The notes: generated by a model not told the origin, from the sequence alone. Counted from the stretch's first letter, positions 26,601 to 34,706 are shown. The stretch: DNA of 50,357 nucleotides from Streptomyces globisporus (GCF_003501885.1 NZ_QWFA01000033.1:1-50357); one strand, 5' to 3'. Made by a program: numbers and translations.

Positions 26601-27531
26601 TGAGCCGCTCGCGGGTCGCAAGGAACCGGTCAACGCCGTGGCGTTCAGCCCGGACGGACGCACCCTGGCGGCAGGTGACAGCGGTGGCAACGTCACGCTG
26701 TGGAACACCGCCGACCCCAGTCGTCCCGTTCGGCTGTCCGAACCCCTCACCGGCGCGAACGGGCTCATCCTGGCTGTCGCGTTCAGCCCTGACGGCAAAA
26801 CCCTGGCCGCGGCCGGGGACGACGAGTACGGCAAAATCGTCCTGTGGGACGTCAGCGACCCCGCAAACCCCGTCTCCGCGTCCGGTATTTCCGGCTCGGG
26901 CGGGAAGTCCGTCCTGTCGCTGGCCTTCAGCCCCGACGGATCGGTCCTGGCGGCCGGCGGCGACGGAAGCAACGGCACCGTCGGACTGTGGAGCACCGAG
27001 CAACCCGGAGCCCGCGTCGGGAAGAAGATCGACCAACCGGCCGCCACCAGCACCTGGGTGGCGTTCAGCCCGGACGGCCGTACCCTCGCCACCGGGAACA
27101 GCCGCGGCGTCGTCACCCTCTGGGACTCCACCGACCCCCACCACCTCAAGAAGCGCAGGGGCAAGCCGTTGATCGTCCCCGGCGGCAGCCTGTGGTCCGT
27201 GGAGTTCAGCCCGGACGGGAAGACGCTCGCGGCGGGCGGCCACACCGACAACGGCACCATCCACCGGTGGAACGTCACCGATCCGGACCGTCCCACCCCC
27301 ATCGGACAGCCGCTGACCGTGGAGACCGGGTTCGTCGCCGTTCTGGCGTTCAGCCCCGACAGCCGCACCCTGGCGGCCACCACCGACGACGGCGTGGCCA
27401 CCCTCTGGGACCTCGACGTCGAGTCCTCCATCAACCGTATCTGCGCCGCGAGTTCGGGTGCGCTGGGCGAGGAGGAATGGAAGCGGTACGTCGTCCAGCC
27501 GCCCTACGATCCGCCCTGCGAGAAGTCCTAG
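23638..27531 (+). CDS. STAND NTPase (nSTAND1) with 14 WD40 repeats
   Basis: A 1297-residue NLR-like sensor. The N-terminus carries S-V-T-G-G-G-S-L-Y-Q-A-G-R-D-L-H-V (25-41), matching the tails of the two small operon partners. The NTPase follows: C-P-Y-P-G-L-A-P-F near 63, Walker A G-P-S-G-A-G-K-S (105-112), Walker B-type V-V-V-D-Q-F-E-E (202-209), then winged-helix-like and helical segments. A hydrophobic helix at about 521-540 may anchor it. Residues about 620-1260 hold 14 WD40 units of the form V-A-F-S-P-D-G-R-T-L-A-A-G, i.e. two seven-bladed propellers as ligand sensor. Start GTG 23638 overlaps the preceding stop. Expected role: ligand-triggered oligomerisation that seeds the effectors. 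Confidence 0.9.
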   Translation: MTEDSTGAPPPGRPPRWQPRNQQGSVTGGGSLYQAGRDLHVRHGDEGRRTVPGPGADRVRCPYPGLAPFSAEHRQWFHGRERMVHLVCERMDARMREGGPLVLIGPSGAGKSSLLAAGVLPALDEGRLPVAGSSTWPRLLLTPTASPALAVAAAAGLDAETARRTVPEWRADPAQCVAELRELTAAEEAVSTDRTRSTGLVVVVDQFEEVFTACGDETEREWLIDVLDRLARPEGGAVVVLGVRADFYAACTAHPQLRAALRAGPVLLEPMTQAELKDAIRRPAADVGLDVEDGLVEVLLADLGAVDGPAGTGSTGRLPLLAHALRATWQQRHGHTLTVDGYRVTGGIQGAIATTANRLYDTLPPPCHDAARWVFLRLVIVGRDADDSRRRVRNDELLRNAPDPEAAARVLDDFTRGRLLTRDQDTVVMTHEVLIRAWPRLRGWIEHDRNGNLVRQEVEEAAAAWEQAGREAAALYRGNRLAAALAWSETRDTELSGSARAFLAAAHRHQRRGQHLRRAAVATITALAVVASMAAVFAFRQESQARQATDEAVAALDRAINAAVTSASVQLAPTDPSLSAQLALTSYRMDPTADAASRLLTTANTPLATRLPGPPDGVRTVAYSPDGHMLAAGNLHQNLVRLWDVSDPGRPVVLGRPVPVDRSVTSIRSLAFSPDGRVLAIGGHTSDHGDGGSGGFTELWSLRSPSHPVLLGRLKSPGVQGFDAATVVESLAFSPDGRTLAAGWHAGLVSLWDVTRPDAARPVGKPVNLHCPDVFSHRIAFSPAGHTLAGACDDEAGTIGLWDLTDPDRPDRGRTVKAGSPVYALAFSPDGRTLAAGARDSALHVWKGADTDRPTRLGKPLKGPTQPFLSVAFSPDGSTLAAGSADHSIHLWNVTHPKTITLLGRPLTGPGSQVTDVVFSPDSRTLAAGNSDGNVDLWSLPPTRIIGAGGNVSSVAFSPDGRTLAAANQNATVSLWNTADPNNPVPRGEPLAGRKEPVNAVAFSPDGRTLAAGDSGGNVTLWNTADPSRPVRLSEPLTGANGLILAVAFSPDGKTLAAAGDDEYGKIVLWDVSDPANPVSASGISGSGGKSVLSLAFSPDGSVLAAGGDGSNGTVGLWSTEQPGARVGKKIDQPAATSTWVAFSPDGRTLATGNSRGVVTLWDSTDPHHLKKRRGKPLIVPGGSLWSVEFSPDGKTLAAGGHTDNGTIHRWNVTDPDRPTPIGQPLTVETGFVAVLAFSPDSRTLAATTDDGVATLWDLDVESSINRICAASSGALGEEEWKRYVVQPPYDPPCEKS

Positions 27532-27866
27532 GGGGCCCCGGTGCCGGTTCGTCCCCCGCCCGGCCGTCCGCCGTCGGCGGCGCCGGGGTCCGGCCCGCGC
27601 GGACGGACGTCGCCGTGGTCCGGTTCGTACGGTGGGACATCACGGCCCGGCTGGTAGTGCGGGCCCTGGCGCATGCGGTAGGTGATCACGCCGAGGTCCA
27701 CCACCGCGAGCAGCAGCACCACCGCGCAGGCCGCCGCCCAGCCCGGCCGCCCGTTCATCGAGAAGGCCACCAGGCCGAAGAGGGCCCAGACCGTTCCCCA
27801 CAGGCTCAGCCAGAGCCGCATCCGGAGAGGACTGCGGGCGGTCACCGGCTCACTGCCCGTACGCAT
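27528..27866 (-). CDS. DUF6343 family protein
   Basis: A 112-residue small membrane protein beginning M-R-T-G-S-E-P-V-T-A-R-S-P-L-R, then two membrane helices (about 19-38 and 43-60) and the conserved I-T-Y-R-M-R-Q-G-P-H-Y-Q-P-G-R-D-V-P-P-Y-E, the DUF6343 signature. The tail is Gly/Pro-rich. Function unknown. Its stop codon and that of the STAND gene share the palindrome CTAG, so the two genes converge with overlapping stops. A start 24 nt further upstream (MLESEVIAM) is possible but less conserved. Confidence 0.87.
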   Translation of the reverse strand: MRTGSEPVTARSPLRMRLWLSLWGTVWALFGLVAFSMNGRPGWAAACAVVLLLAVVDLGVITYRMRQGPHYQPGRDVPPYEPDHGDVRPRGPDPGAADGGRPGGGRTGTGAP

Positions 27867-27993
27867 GGCGATCACCTCACTCTCCAGCATGGACCCACCC
27901 GGGGCGGAACGAAAAGAGCCCGGAACGAGAAGCGGCGGACGGAACGGTGAGGGAGGCGGGGAACCGCGCCCGGAGACGGCTCGTTCCTCCTCC

Positions 27994-28692
27994 ATGGGCG
28001 AATCACTGGTACGTGAGGGGTACGCGGGGACGGGTCCCGGAGCCATCACGCCGGACGGATGCGCGGTGGAGCTGTATCGCCGGCTGGCCGTCGGCGAGGA
28101 GCCGGACGTGATCGCGGGTGTGGCCCCCGAGGGGGCGAGCATTCTCGAACTGGGCTGCGGGGCGGGCCGGGTGACCCATCCGCTGGTGCGGCGCGGGTTC
28201 CGGGTGACGGCGGTGGACGAGTCGCCGGAGATGCTGGCGGAGATCGACGGGGCGCGCACGGTGCGCAGCCCCATCGAGTCGCTCGACCTGGGCGACGCGC
28301 GGTTCGACGTGGTGCTGCTCGGCTCGTTCCTGGTCCACGCGGGCGAGCACCGGGTGCGCGACGGGATGCTGCGTGTCTGCCGTGCCCATGTGCGGGACGA
28401 CGGGATCGTCCTCGTCCAGCGCGAGGGCGTGGCGCACCGCTCGGAGCTTCCGTGGGAGCGGACCGACCCGTCCGGGTGCCTGGTCCGGATCGTCTCGGCC
28501 GATCCGGTGGGCGACGGCGTGCGCTCGGTGCGCGCGGAGTATCACTTCGACGACGCGCGGTGGACGCAGACCTTCCTGTCGCGTGAACTGTCCGACGAGG
28601 ACCTTGCCGGGCATCTCGCGGCGGCCGGGCTCACGGTGGAACGCACCCTCACCGACGACGGCACCTGGCTGCTGGCCCGCCCGGCGCTCTGA
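27994..28692 (+). CDS. Class I SAM-dependent methyltransferase
   Basis: A 232-residue methyltransferase with motif I I-L-E-L-G-C-G-A-G-R-V-T (about residues 51-62), V-T-A-V-D-E-S-P-E-M-L (motif II), and D-V-V-L-L-G-S-F-L-V-H (motif IV region). The C-terminal half carries R-T-L-T-D-D-G-T-W-L-L-A-R-P. Methyltransf_25-like; substrate unknown. The chosen ATG gives the usual Rossmann N-terminal length; an upstream in-frame extension is antisense to DUF6343 and has no similarity. It is transcribed away from DUF6343, with a 127-nt divergent gap. Confidence 0.88.
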   Translation: MGESLVREGYAGTGPGAITPDGCAVELYRRLAVGEEPDVIAGVAPEGASILELGCGAGRVTHPLVRRGFRVTAVDESPEMLAEIDGARTVRSPIESLDLGDARFDVVLLGSFLVHAGEHRVRDGMLRVCRAHVRDDGIVLVQREGVAHRSELPWERTDPSGCLVRIVSADPVGDGVRSVRAEYHFDDARWTQTFLSRELSDEDLAGHLAAAGLTVERTLTDDGTWLLARPAL

Positions 28693-28717
28693 CCGAGTGG
28701 GGCTCTGTGTCCGCAGG

Positions 28718-29074
28718 TCAGTGCACGAAGCTGTAGCTGCGCCACGGGCCGCTGCCCGGCGCTGTCACATCGCTGAACCGGGTCGGCACGTAGGTCGTGC
28801 CCCGGCCCGTGCAGTCCCGGGTGCGGTAGAGGATCACGTCGACCAGCGTCCCGTTCTCCACCTCGTGGGCCCCCGCCGGGGCGATCCGGTGGCAGCCGCG
28901 TACCGACGGGCTGTTCACCTGGATCACCGCTTCGCGCTCCGTCGTGTACGTCACCGGCCCCACGGCGGTGCGGCCGAGCCCGGAACAGCCCGTGGCGGCG
29001 AGGGCGAGGAGCGAGGCTCCGGCGGCGATGGCGAGACGGCGTCGGCGGCGGGGAACGGTAGCGTTCACGGACAT
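28718..29074 (-). CDS. Small secreted lipoprotein
   Basis: A 118-residue protein whose signal peptide has a basic region (R-R-R-R-R-L) and a hydrophobic core, and ends in the lipobox L-A-A-T-G-C at about residues 24-29, so the mature protein should be lipid-anchored at the outer face of the membrane. The mature part has two more cysteines (C-H-R-I-A-P and R-D-C-T-G-R-G), possibly a disulfide. No family is recognised. ATG 29074 is preferred because it gives a normal-length signal peptide; an upstream start would put 35 residues before the basic region. Confidence 0.78.
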   Translation of the reverse strand: MSVNATVPRRRRRLAIAAGASLLALAATGCSGLGRTAVGPVTYTTEREAVIQVNSPSVRGCHRIAPAGAHEVENGTLVDVILYRTRDCTGRGTTYVPTRFSDVTAPGSGPWRSYSFVH

Positions 29075-29461
29075 GGGCGGGTCCTCGTCTGCTCGTCCGG
29101 TGCTCGTCCGGCGAAGTCGGTACGTCGGAAAAGACGTGCTGGCGCTGGCCACCCTGCCCGGCCCGGCCGCCCCCGGCATCCCGGGCGCGGCCGACCGGGC
29201 GAGCCGCGGAGCGACGCGGGTTCACCGGCCGCGGCCCTTCCGCCCTCACTGAGCGTGGCGGCCCGCTCGCGGGGCCGGGGGTGCCCGGGACGTCCCCCTG
29301 ACCGGTCGAGCAGCCGCTGAGCTGCGGTGATGCGGTGGGCGTCCGCAGTGTCAGACCTCCCGCCTAGACTCGCGGAGTCAGCACATTCCGTGCGGACGGA
29401 GACCGAAGACCCGGATTTCGGAGACCCGGAGACCGGGGATCGAGGGGGAGGGGGAGTGGAC
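29075..29461. other. Divergent gap upstream of SNF2 gene
   Basis: About 390 nt without a supported gene. It must hold the lipoprotein promoter. On the plus strand TAGACT (29365-29370) is a likely -10 for the SNF2 gene, with GTGTCAGAC 8 nt upstream, a degenerate match to the RecA-NDp pattern. A polypurine G/A tract at 29440-29456 supplies the SNF2 ribosome site. Confidence 0.45.
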
Positions 29462-32400
29462 ATGACGGAACAGACCCGTGAGGGCGAGGCGCGGACCGCC
29501 GACGTCGCCCGTCTGCTGCGCCACCCCGCGGTCTTCCTGCCCGGACCCGTTCCCAGGGAAGGCCGCATCGCCTTCTGGGACCCCCACGCCGACGGCGGCT
29601 CCCGCCCCGACGGCGACCCGTGGCGGGCCGACCCCGCCCCGGAGCGGCCCGGGACGCCCTTCGCGTACGCGGACGCGACCGCGCGCCCCGACACCGTCCC
29701 GTACACCTCCGCCCGGATCACGGTCGTCCGGCCGGACGACCCCGCGGGCCCCGGGGACGTCCGCGCCGCAGAGGCGCCCGCTGCCCTGCTGTCCGTGGCC
29801 GACGCGCTGCCCCTGCTCGTCCGGGCCCGGCAGCAGGCGTCCGCCCACCCCGCCACGCGCTGCTGGGGCGCGGCCGCCCTGCACGCCCTCCACCTCGTCG
29901 CCCGCGGCCGGATCCTCCCCGGACTCACGGCGGACGGCCACGACGCCTGGCGGGCCGGCCCTTCGGACGCCGAGGACGTGGCGCATCTGCGGGCGGTCGC
30001 CGCCGCCCTGCCGCCCGAGGGGCACGCGGTGCCGGTCCCCGGCTCCGAGCCGCCCCGGCTGCCCGTCCCCGAGGCGCTGACCGGTGCGTTTTTGGACGCC
30101 GTCGCCGACACGCTGCCGCGCACGCCCGCCGCCGCGTTCGCGATGGGCGCGCCGTTCGCCGCCCGCGAGCCCCAGCATCTGCCCCAGGCCGCCGCCTGGG
30201 CCGTCGAGGTGGCCTCGGGCCTCGACGCGGGCGTGCGGATCTCGCTGCGCCTGGACCTCTCCGCGTACGAGCTGTTCGACACCGCAGACACCTACGCGGT
30301 CACCGCCGCCCGCGAGGAGGCGGAGACCGCCGACGGCCCCGCCCGGCCGGAGGGCGCGGACGATCCGGCGGTCCGTCCCGCCGCCGCGGCGATCGTGCAG
30401 GTGCACAGCCTCGCCGACCCGACGTACGTGGTGGACGCGGCGGCCCTGTGGAACGGCGGCGCGGGCGAGCCGTTCGGACCGCGCTCCCAGGTCGACGCGG
30501 TGCTGGCCCTGCGCCGCGCCGCCCGCGTCTGGGCCCCGCTGGAACGACTCCTGGGGCAGGCCGTCCCCGATGTGCTCGCGATCACCGAGGACGAGCTGTA
30601 CGAGCTGCTGAGCGACGCCGGAGCCCGGCTGGCCGCCGCCGGGGTCGAGGTCCGCTGGCCGCGCGAGCTGGCCCGTTCGCTGACCGCGGCCGCCGTCGTG
30701 CGGCCCGCTCCCGGATCGGCCACCGACGGCACGTCCTTCTTCGACGCCGAGCACCTCTTCGCCTTCGACTGGCAGCTGTCCCTGGGCGACGAGCGGCTGA
30801 CCGAGGCCGAGATGGACCTCCTGGCCGAGGCGCACCGCCCGGTGGTGCGGCTGCGCGACCAGTGGGTGGTCGTCGATCCCGCGCTCGTACGCAAGGCGCG
30901 CAAACGGGAGTTGGGGCTCCTGGATCCGGTGGACGCGCTGGCCGTCGCGCTCACCGGCAGTGCCGAGGTGGACGGCGAGCGGGTCGACGCCGTCCCGGCC
31001 GGGTCCCTCGCCGCGCTCCGGACCCGCCTCCTCGCCGACGACACGACGATCGCACCGCCGCCCGGCCTCGACGCGACCCTGCGCGACTACCAACTGCGCG
31101 GTCTGGCCTGGCTGGACCGGATGACCTCGCTCGGGCTCGGCGGCTGCCTCGCCGACGACATGGGCCTCGGCAAGACGATCACCCTCATCGCCCTCCATCT
31201 GCACCGGGCGCACCCCTCGCCCACCCTCGTGGTCTGCCCCGCCTCCCTCCTCGGCAACTGGCACCGCGAGATCAACCGCTTCGCCCCCGGCGTGCCCGTG
31301 CGCCGCTTCCACGGCACGGACCGGAGCCTGAGCGATCCGGACGGCGGGTTCGTCCTCACCACCTACGGCACCATGCGATCCAGCGCCGCGCAGCTCGCCG
31401 AACAGAGCTGGGGCCTGGTCGTCGCCGACGAGGCGCAGCACGTCAAGAATCCGCACTCCTCCACCGCCAAGGCGCTGCGCACCATCCCCGCCCCGGCCAG
31501 GGTCGCCCTCACCGGCACCCCCGTCGAGAACAACCTCTCCGAGCTCTGGGCGCTCCTCGACTGGACGACCCCCGGGCTGCTCGGCCCGCTCAAGGCGTTC
31601 CGGGCCCGGCACGCCCGGATCGTGGAGAGCACGGACACGGCCGCCGGGCTCGGCAACGACGAGGCGGTCGAGCGGCTGTCCCGGCTGGTGCGCCCCTTCC
31701 TCCTGCGGCGCAAGAAGTCCGACCCCGGCATCGCCCCCGAGCTGCCGCCCAAGACCGAGACCGACCACCCCGTCTCCCTCACCCGTGAACAGGCCACGCT
31801 CTACGAGGCGGCCGTCCGCGAGACGATGGCGCGGATCGAGGCGGCCGAGGGCATCGCCCGCCGGGGGCTGATCATGAAGCTGCTGACCTCGCTCAAGCAG
31901 ATCTGCAACCACCCCGCGCAGTATCTGAAGGAGGAGCCCACCCGGCTCACGGGCCGCTCCGGCAAGCTCGCCCTCCTCGACGAACTGCTCGACACGATCC
32001 TCTCCGAGGACGGTTCGGTCCTGATTTTCACTCAGTACGTGTCGATGGCGCGGCTCCTCTCGGCGCACCTCGCCTCCCGCGCGATCCCCTCCCAGCTCCT
32101 GCACGGCGGTACGCCGGTGCCCGAGCGGGAGCGGATGGTGGACCGCTTCCAGTCCGCCGAGGTCCCCGTTTTCCTGCTCTCCCTCAAGGCGGCCGGCACC
32201 GGGCTGAACCTCACCCGCGCCGCCCACGTCGTCCACTTCGACCGCTGGTGGAACCCGGCCGTGGAGGAGCAGGCCACCGACCGGGCGTACCGGATCGGCC
32301 AGACCCAGCCCGTCCAGGTCCACCGGATCGTCGCCGAGGGCACGGTGGAGGACCGGATCGCCGAGCTGCTGGAGTCCAAGCGGGCCCTGGCGGACGCGGT

Positions 32401-32482
32401 GCTCGGCAGCGGGGAGAGCGCCCTGACCGAGCTGAGCGACCGGGACCTCGCCGACCTCGTGTCCCTGCGGAGGCCCGCATGA
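29462..32482 (+). CDS. SNF2-family DNA helicase/translocase
   Basis: A 1006-residue SWI2/SNF2 ATPase. An actinobacterial N-terminal region (about 1-540) precedes the motor: L-R-D-Y-Q-L-R-G-L-A-W-L, motif I D-D-M-G-L-G-K-T, motif II D-E-A-Q-H-V-K-N, motif III L-T-G-T-P-V-E-N. In lobe 2, L-H-G-G-T-P, S-L-K-A-A-G-T-G-L-N-L-T and motif VI D-R-A-Y-R-I-G-Q-T-Q-P-V are present. It should translocate on double-stranded DNA and displace protein; the cellular role of this group is not settled. The last codons overlap the SWIM gene by ATGA, so the two are translationally coupled. ATG 29462 follows a G/A-rich ribosome site. Confidence 0.93.
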   Translation: MTEQTREGEARTADVARLLRHPAVFLPGPVPREGRIAFWDPHADGGSRPDGDPWRADPAPERPGTPFAYADATARPDTVPYTSARITVVRPDDPAGPGDVRAAEAPAALLSVADALPLLVRARQQASAHPATRCWGAAALHALHLVARGRILPGLTADGHDAWRAGPSDAEDVAHLRAVAAALPPEGHAVPVPGSEPPRLPVPEALTGAFLDAVADTLPRTPAAAFAMGAPFAAREPQHLPQAAAWAVEVASGLDAGVRISLRLDLSAYELFDTADTYAVTAAREEAETADGPARPEGADDPAVRPAAAAIVQVHSLADPTYVVDAAALWNGGAGEPFGPRSQVDAVLALRRAARVWAPLERLLGQAVPDVLAITEDELYELLSDAGARLAAAGVEVRWPRELARSLTAAAVVRPAPGSATDGTSFFDAEHLFAFDWQLSLGDERLTEAEMDLLAEAHRPVVRLRDQWVVVDPALVRKARKRELGLLDPVDALAVALTGSAEVDGERVDAVPAGSLAALRTRLLADDTTIAPPPGLDATLRDYQLRGLAWLDRMTSLGLGGCLADDMGLGKTITLIALHLHRAHPSPTLVVCPASLLGNWHREINRFAPGVPVRRFHGTDRSLSDPDGGFVLTTYGTMRSSAAQLAEQSWGLVVADEAQHVKNPHSSTAKALRTIPAPARVALTGTPVENNLSELWALLDWTTPGLLGPLKAFRARHARIVESTDTAAGLGNDEAVERLSRLVRPFLLRRKKSDPGIAPELPPKTETDHPVSLTREQATLYEAAVRETMARIEAAEGIARRGLIMKLLTSLKQICNHPAQYLKEEPTRLTGRSGKLALLDELLDTILSEDGSVLIFTQYVSMARLLSAHLASRAIPSQLLHGGTPVPERERMVDRFQSAEVPVFLLSLKAAGTGLNLTRAAHVVHFDRWWNPAVEEQATDRAYRIGQTQPVQVHRIVAEGTVEDRIAELLESKRALADAVLGSGESALTELSDRDLADLVSLRRPA

Positions 32483-33846
32483 GCCCGCGCCTGAGCCCCC
32501 GCCCGACCACCGGACCGGCCGCCCGCAGATCCGCCCCGCGCGCCCGGATCGGCCCGGACGACCTGCGCCGCACCTTCGAGGCGGTGCCCGCCCGCACCTC
32601 CGCCGAGGGCGAGCCCTTCGCCGACAGCTGGTGGGGCAGGGCCTGGGTGGACGCGCTGGAGTCCCTGTCGATGGACGAAGCCCGCCTCGCCCGCGGCCGG
32701 GCGTACGCCGACGACGGCCAGGTCGCCGCGATCACCGTCACCCCCGGGCGCGTCGTCGCCTATGTGCACGGCAGCCGGGCCCGCCCCTACCGCGCCGAGC
32801 TGCGGCTGCGAACCTTCGCCGACCCGGGCTGGGAGGCCCTGCTCGACGCGGTCGCCGAGCGGCCCGGCCATCTGTCCGCGCTGCTGGCCAAGGAGATGCC
32901 GCACTCCCTGGCCCGGACGGCCGAGGAGGCCGGGGTCCGGCTGCTGCCCGCCGCGGACGACCTCGACCCCAGCTGCACCTGCCCCGACCACGGGCGGCCC
33001 TGCAAGCACGTCGCCGCCCTCTGCTTCCAGACGGCGCTGCTGCTCGACAGCGACCCGTTCGTCCTGCTGCTGATGCGGGGCCGGGGTGAGCGCGAGCTGC
33101 TGGACGTGCTCGCCCGGCGCAACGCCGAACACTCCGCCCGCGAGCGCCCCGCAGCCCCGGCCATGCCCTCGGTCGCGGCGGACGAGGCCTTCGCCGCCCG
33201 CTTCCTGCCGCCGCTCCCGGCGCCCCGCCCCGTCCCGCCGCACCCGGGCCAGCCGCCGTCGTACCCGGACCTGCCCGGCGCCCGTGACCCGCTGGGCCTG
33301 GACGCCCTCGCCACCGACGCCGTCGCCCGCGCCCACGCCCTGCTGACCACCGGCCGCGATCCGCTGGCTGGGCTCACCGCCTGGCAGGACGCTGTCCGCC
33401 TCGCCGCCGCGCGTCCGACCGCCGGGCTCACCGCCACCACCCGCGCCCTCTACCGCGAGCTGGCGTACGCCACCGGCCGGACCACCACCGACCTGGCCCG
33501 TGCCGTCGCCGCCTGGCGCCAGGGCGAGGCGGAGGGCCTGGCCGCCCTGGAAACGCCCTGGGACCCGCCGGCCGGCCCCTTCGACCGGGCCAGGCCCGCG
33601 CTGGCCGCCGCCGGCTTCCCGCGCTTCACGCCCTGGCGCAACCACCTCACCCACCCGGCCGGTTCGCTCCAGCTCCGCTTCGGCCAGGACATGCGCTGGT
33701 ACGGCTACGAGTCCGACCCCGGCGCCGACGACTGGTGGCCGCGCGCCGCCCCGGACCCCGACCCGGTCTCCGCCCTCGGAGCCCTGCTCGCCGGTGACTC
33801 CGTCCCGGAAACGGCCGGGGACGACGACCCCCACTACGTACGGTAA
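32479..33846 (+). CDS. SWIM zinc-finger protein
   Basis: A 455-residue protein with the SWIM zinc motif S-C-T-C-P-D-H-G-R-P-C-K-H-V-A-A-L (about residues 170-186), i.e. CxC...CxH. The N-terminus has the conserved S-W-W-G-R-A-W-V-D-A-L-E, and the rest is helical and Ala/Pro-rich. SWIM proteins bind nucleic acid or protein partners. The 4-nt overlap with the SNF2 gene indicates a functional pair, a combination widespread in actinobacteria (from memory). Confidence 0.92.
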   Translation: MSPRLSPRPTTGPAARRSAPRARIGPDDLRRTFEAVPARTSAEGEPFADSWWGRAWVDALESLSMDEARLARGRAYADDGQVAAITVTPGRVVAYVHGSRARPYRAELRLRTFADPGWEALLDAVAERPGHLSALLAKEMPHSLARTAEEAGVRLLPAADDLDPSCTCPDHGRPCKHVAALCFQTALLLDSDPFVLLLMRGRGERELLDVLARRNAEHSARERPAAPAMPSVAADEAFAARFLPPLPAPRPVPPHPGQPPSYPDLPGARDPLGLDALATDAVARAHALLTTGRDPLAGLTAWQDAVRLAAARPTAGLTATTRALYRELAYATGRTTTDLARAVAAWRQGEAEGLAALETPWDPPAGPFDRARPALAAAGFPRFTPWRNHLTHPAGSLQLRFGQDMRWYGYESDPGADDWWPRAAPDPDPVSALGALLAGDSVPETAGDDDPHYVR

Positions 33847-33876
33847 AACCCTTGGTCGGCAGGGCGTTGACCTTGC

Positions 33877-33889
33877 TAGCGTCCTCGAC
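33877..33889 (+). promoter_or_regulatory. Leaderless -10 element of the DUF7873-like gene
   Basis: TAGCGT (33877-33882) lies 7 nt before the GTG at 33890. TTGGTC 19 nt further upstream may be the -35. No Shine-Dalgarno sequence precedes the GTG, so a leaderless mRNA is likely. Confidence 0.55.
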
Positions 33890-34621
33890 GTGGCGAAACT
33901 CAATCAGATCATCGCGGTGGAGAAGGGCGTCAAGTCCAAGGCGCACCAGGACCTGACGGCGGCCCATCACGGCCTCCAGAAGGCCGCGTTGCTGGCCGGG
34001 ATCTCCCGTACCTACCAGCCCAAGGACGAGGAGGGCGAACAGCTTCCGCCCGAGTCGACGCTGGTCCAGGTCAAGGCCGAGGACGTGCTGCGGGACACCG
34101 CGACCACGCTGACCCGCCTCTTCGATGTGACCGCCACGAAGGACTGGGCGAACTGCTCGGCCCGCGCCGATGTCAAGGTCGAAGGCCGGGTGCTGGTGAG
34201 CGAGGTGCCGGTGGCGTATCTGCTCTTCCTGGAGAAGCAGCTGACCGACCTCAACACCTTCGTCCGCAAGCTGCCCGTCCTGGACGCGGCCGAGGCCTGG
34301 GTCCAGGACCCGTCGACCGACTCCTGGAAGACCGAGCCGGTCCGTACGCTCCGCACCAAGAAGGTCCCCCGCAACCATGTGAAGGCGGAGGCCACCGAGA
34401 AGCACCCGGCGCAGGTCGAGGTGTACTACGAGGACATCCCGGTCGGGTACTGGACGACCGTCAAGTTCTCCGGGGCGCTGCCCGCGCGGCGCGTCAACGA
34501 ACTGCTGGACCGGATCGAGAAGCTCCAGCAGGCCGTGAAGTTCGCCCGCGAGGAGGCCAACGGCGCGGAGGTCACCGACCAGCGGGTGGGTGATGCGGTA
34601 TTCGGTTACCTCTTCGGGTGA
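33890..34621 (+). CDS. DUF7873-like protein of unknown function
   Basis: A 243-residue soluble protein beginning V-A-K-L-N-Q-I-I-A-V-E-K-G-V-K-S. Recognisable blocks are G-L-Q-K-A-A-L-L-A-G-I-S-R-T-Y-Q-P, P-V-A-Y-L-L-F-L-E-K-Q-L-T-D-L, T-E-K-H-P-A-Q-V-E-V-Y-Y-E-D and K-F-A-R-E-E-A-N-G-A-E-V. I associate these with a conserved bacterial family now called DUF7873, from memory. It is rich in Lys and Glu, with no membrane segment and no enzyme motif. Its position directly before two tRNA-like RNAs and a MoxR/vWA pair suggests an RNA-handling partner, but that is inference. GTG 33890 follows a TANNNT element at leaderless distance. Confidence 0.75.
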   Translation: MAKLNQIIAVEKGVKSKAHQDLTAAHHGLQKAALLAGISRTYQPKDEEGEQLPPESTLVQVKAEDVLRDTATTLTRLFDVTATKDWANCSARADVKVEGRVLVSEVPVAYLLFLEKQLTDLNTFVRKLPVLDAAEAWVQDPSTDSWKTEPVRTLRTKKVPRNHVKAEATEKHPAQVEVYYEDIPVGYWTTVKFSGALPARRVNELLDRIEKLQQAVKFAREEANGAEVTDQRVGDAVFGYLFG

Positions 34622-34634
34622 CCGACCATGGATT

Positions 34635-34662
34635 CCCCGGCCGCCGTCTCAGGCGGCCGGGG
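34635..34662 (+). terminator. Hairpin after the DUF7873-like gene
   Basis: A perfect 11-bp stem (34635-34645 with 34652-34662), loop GTCTCA, 14 nt after the stop. Terminator-like without T-tract; if read through, the tRNA-like RNAs would be part of the same transcript. Confidence 0.6.
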
Positions 34663-34706
34663 TGCGCGAGGAGCGCAAGCTGAAACTGAAGCTTGTCGTG
34701 AAGGCG

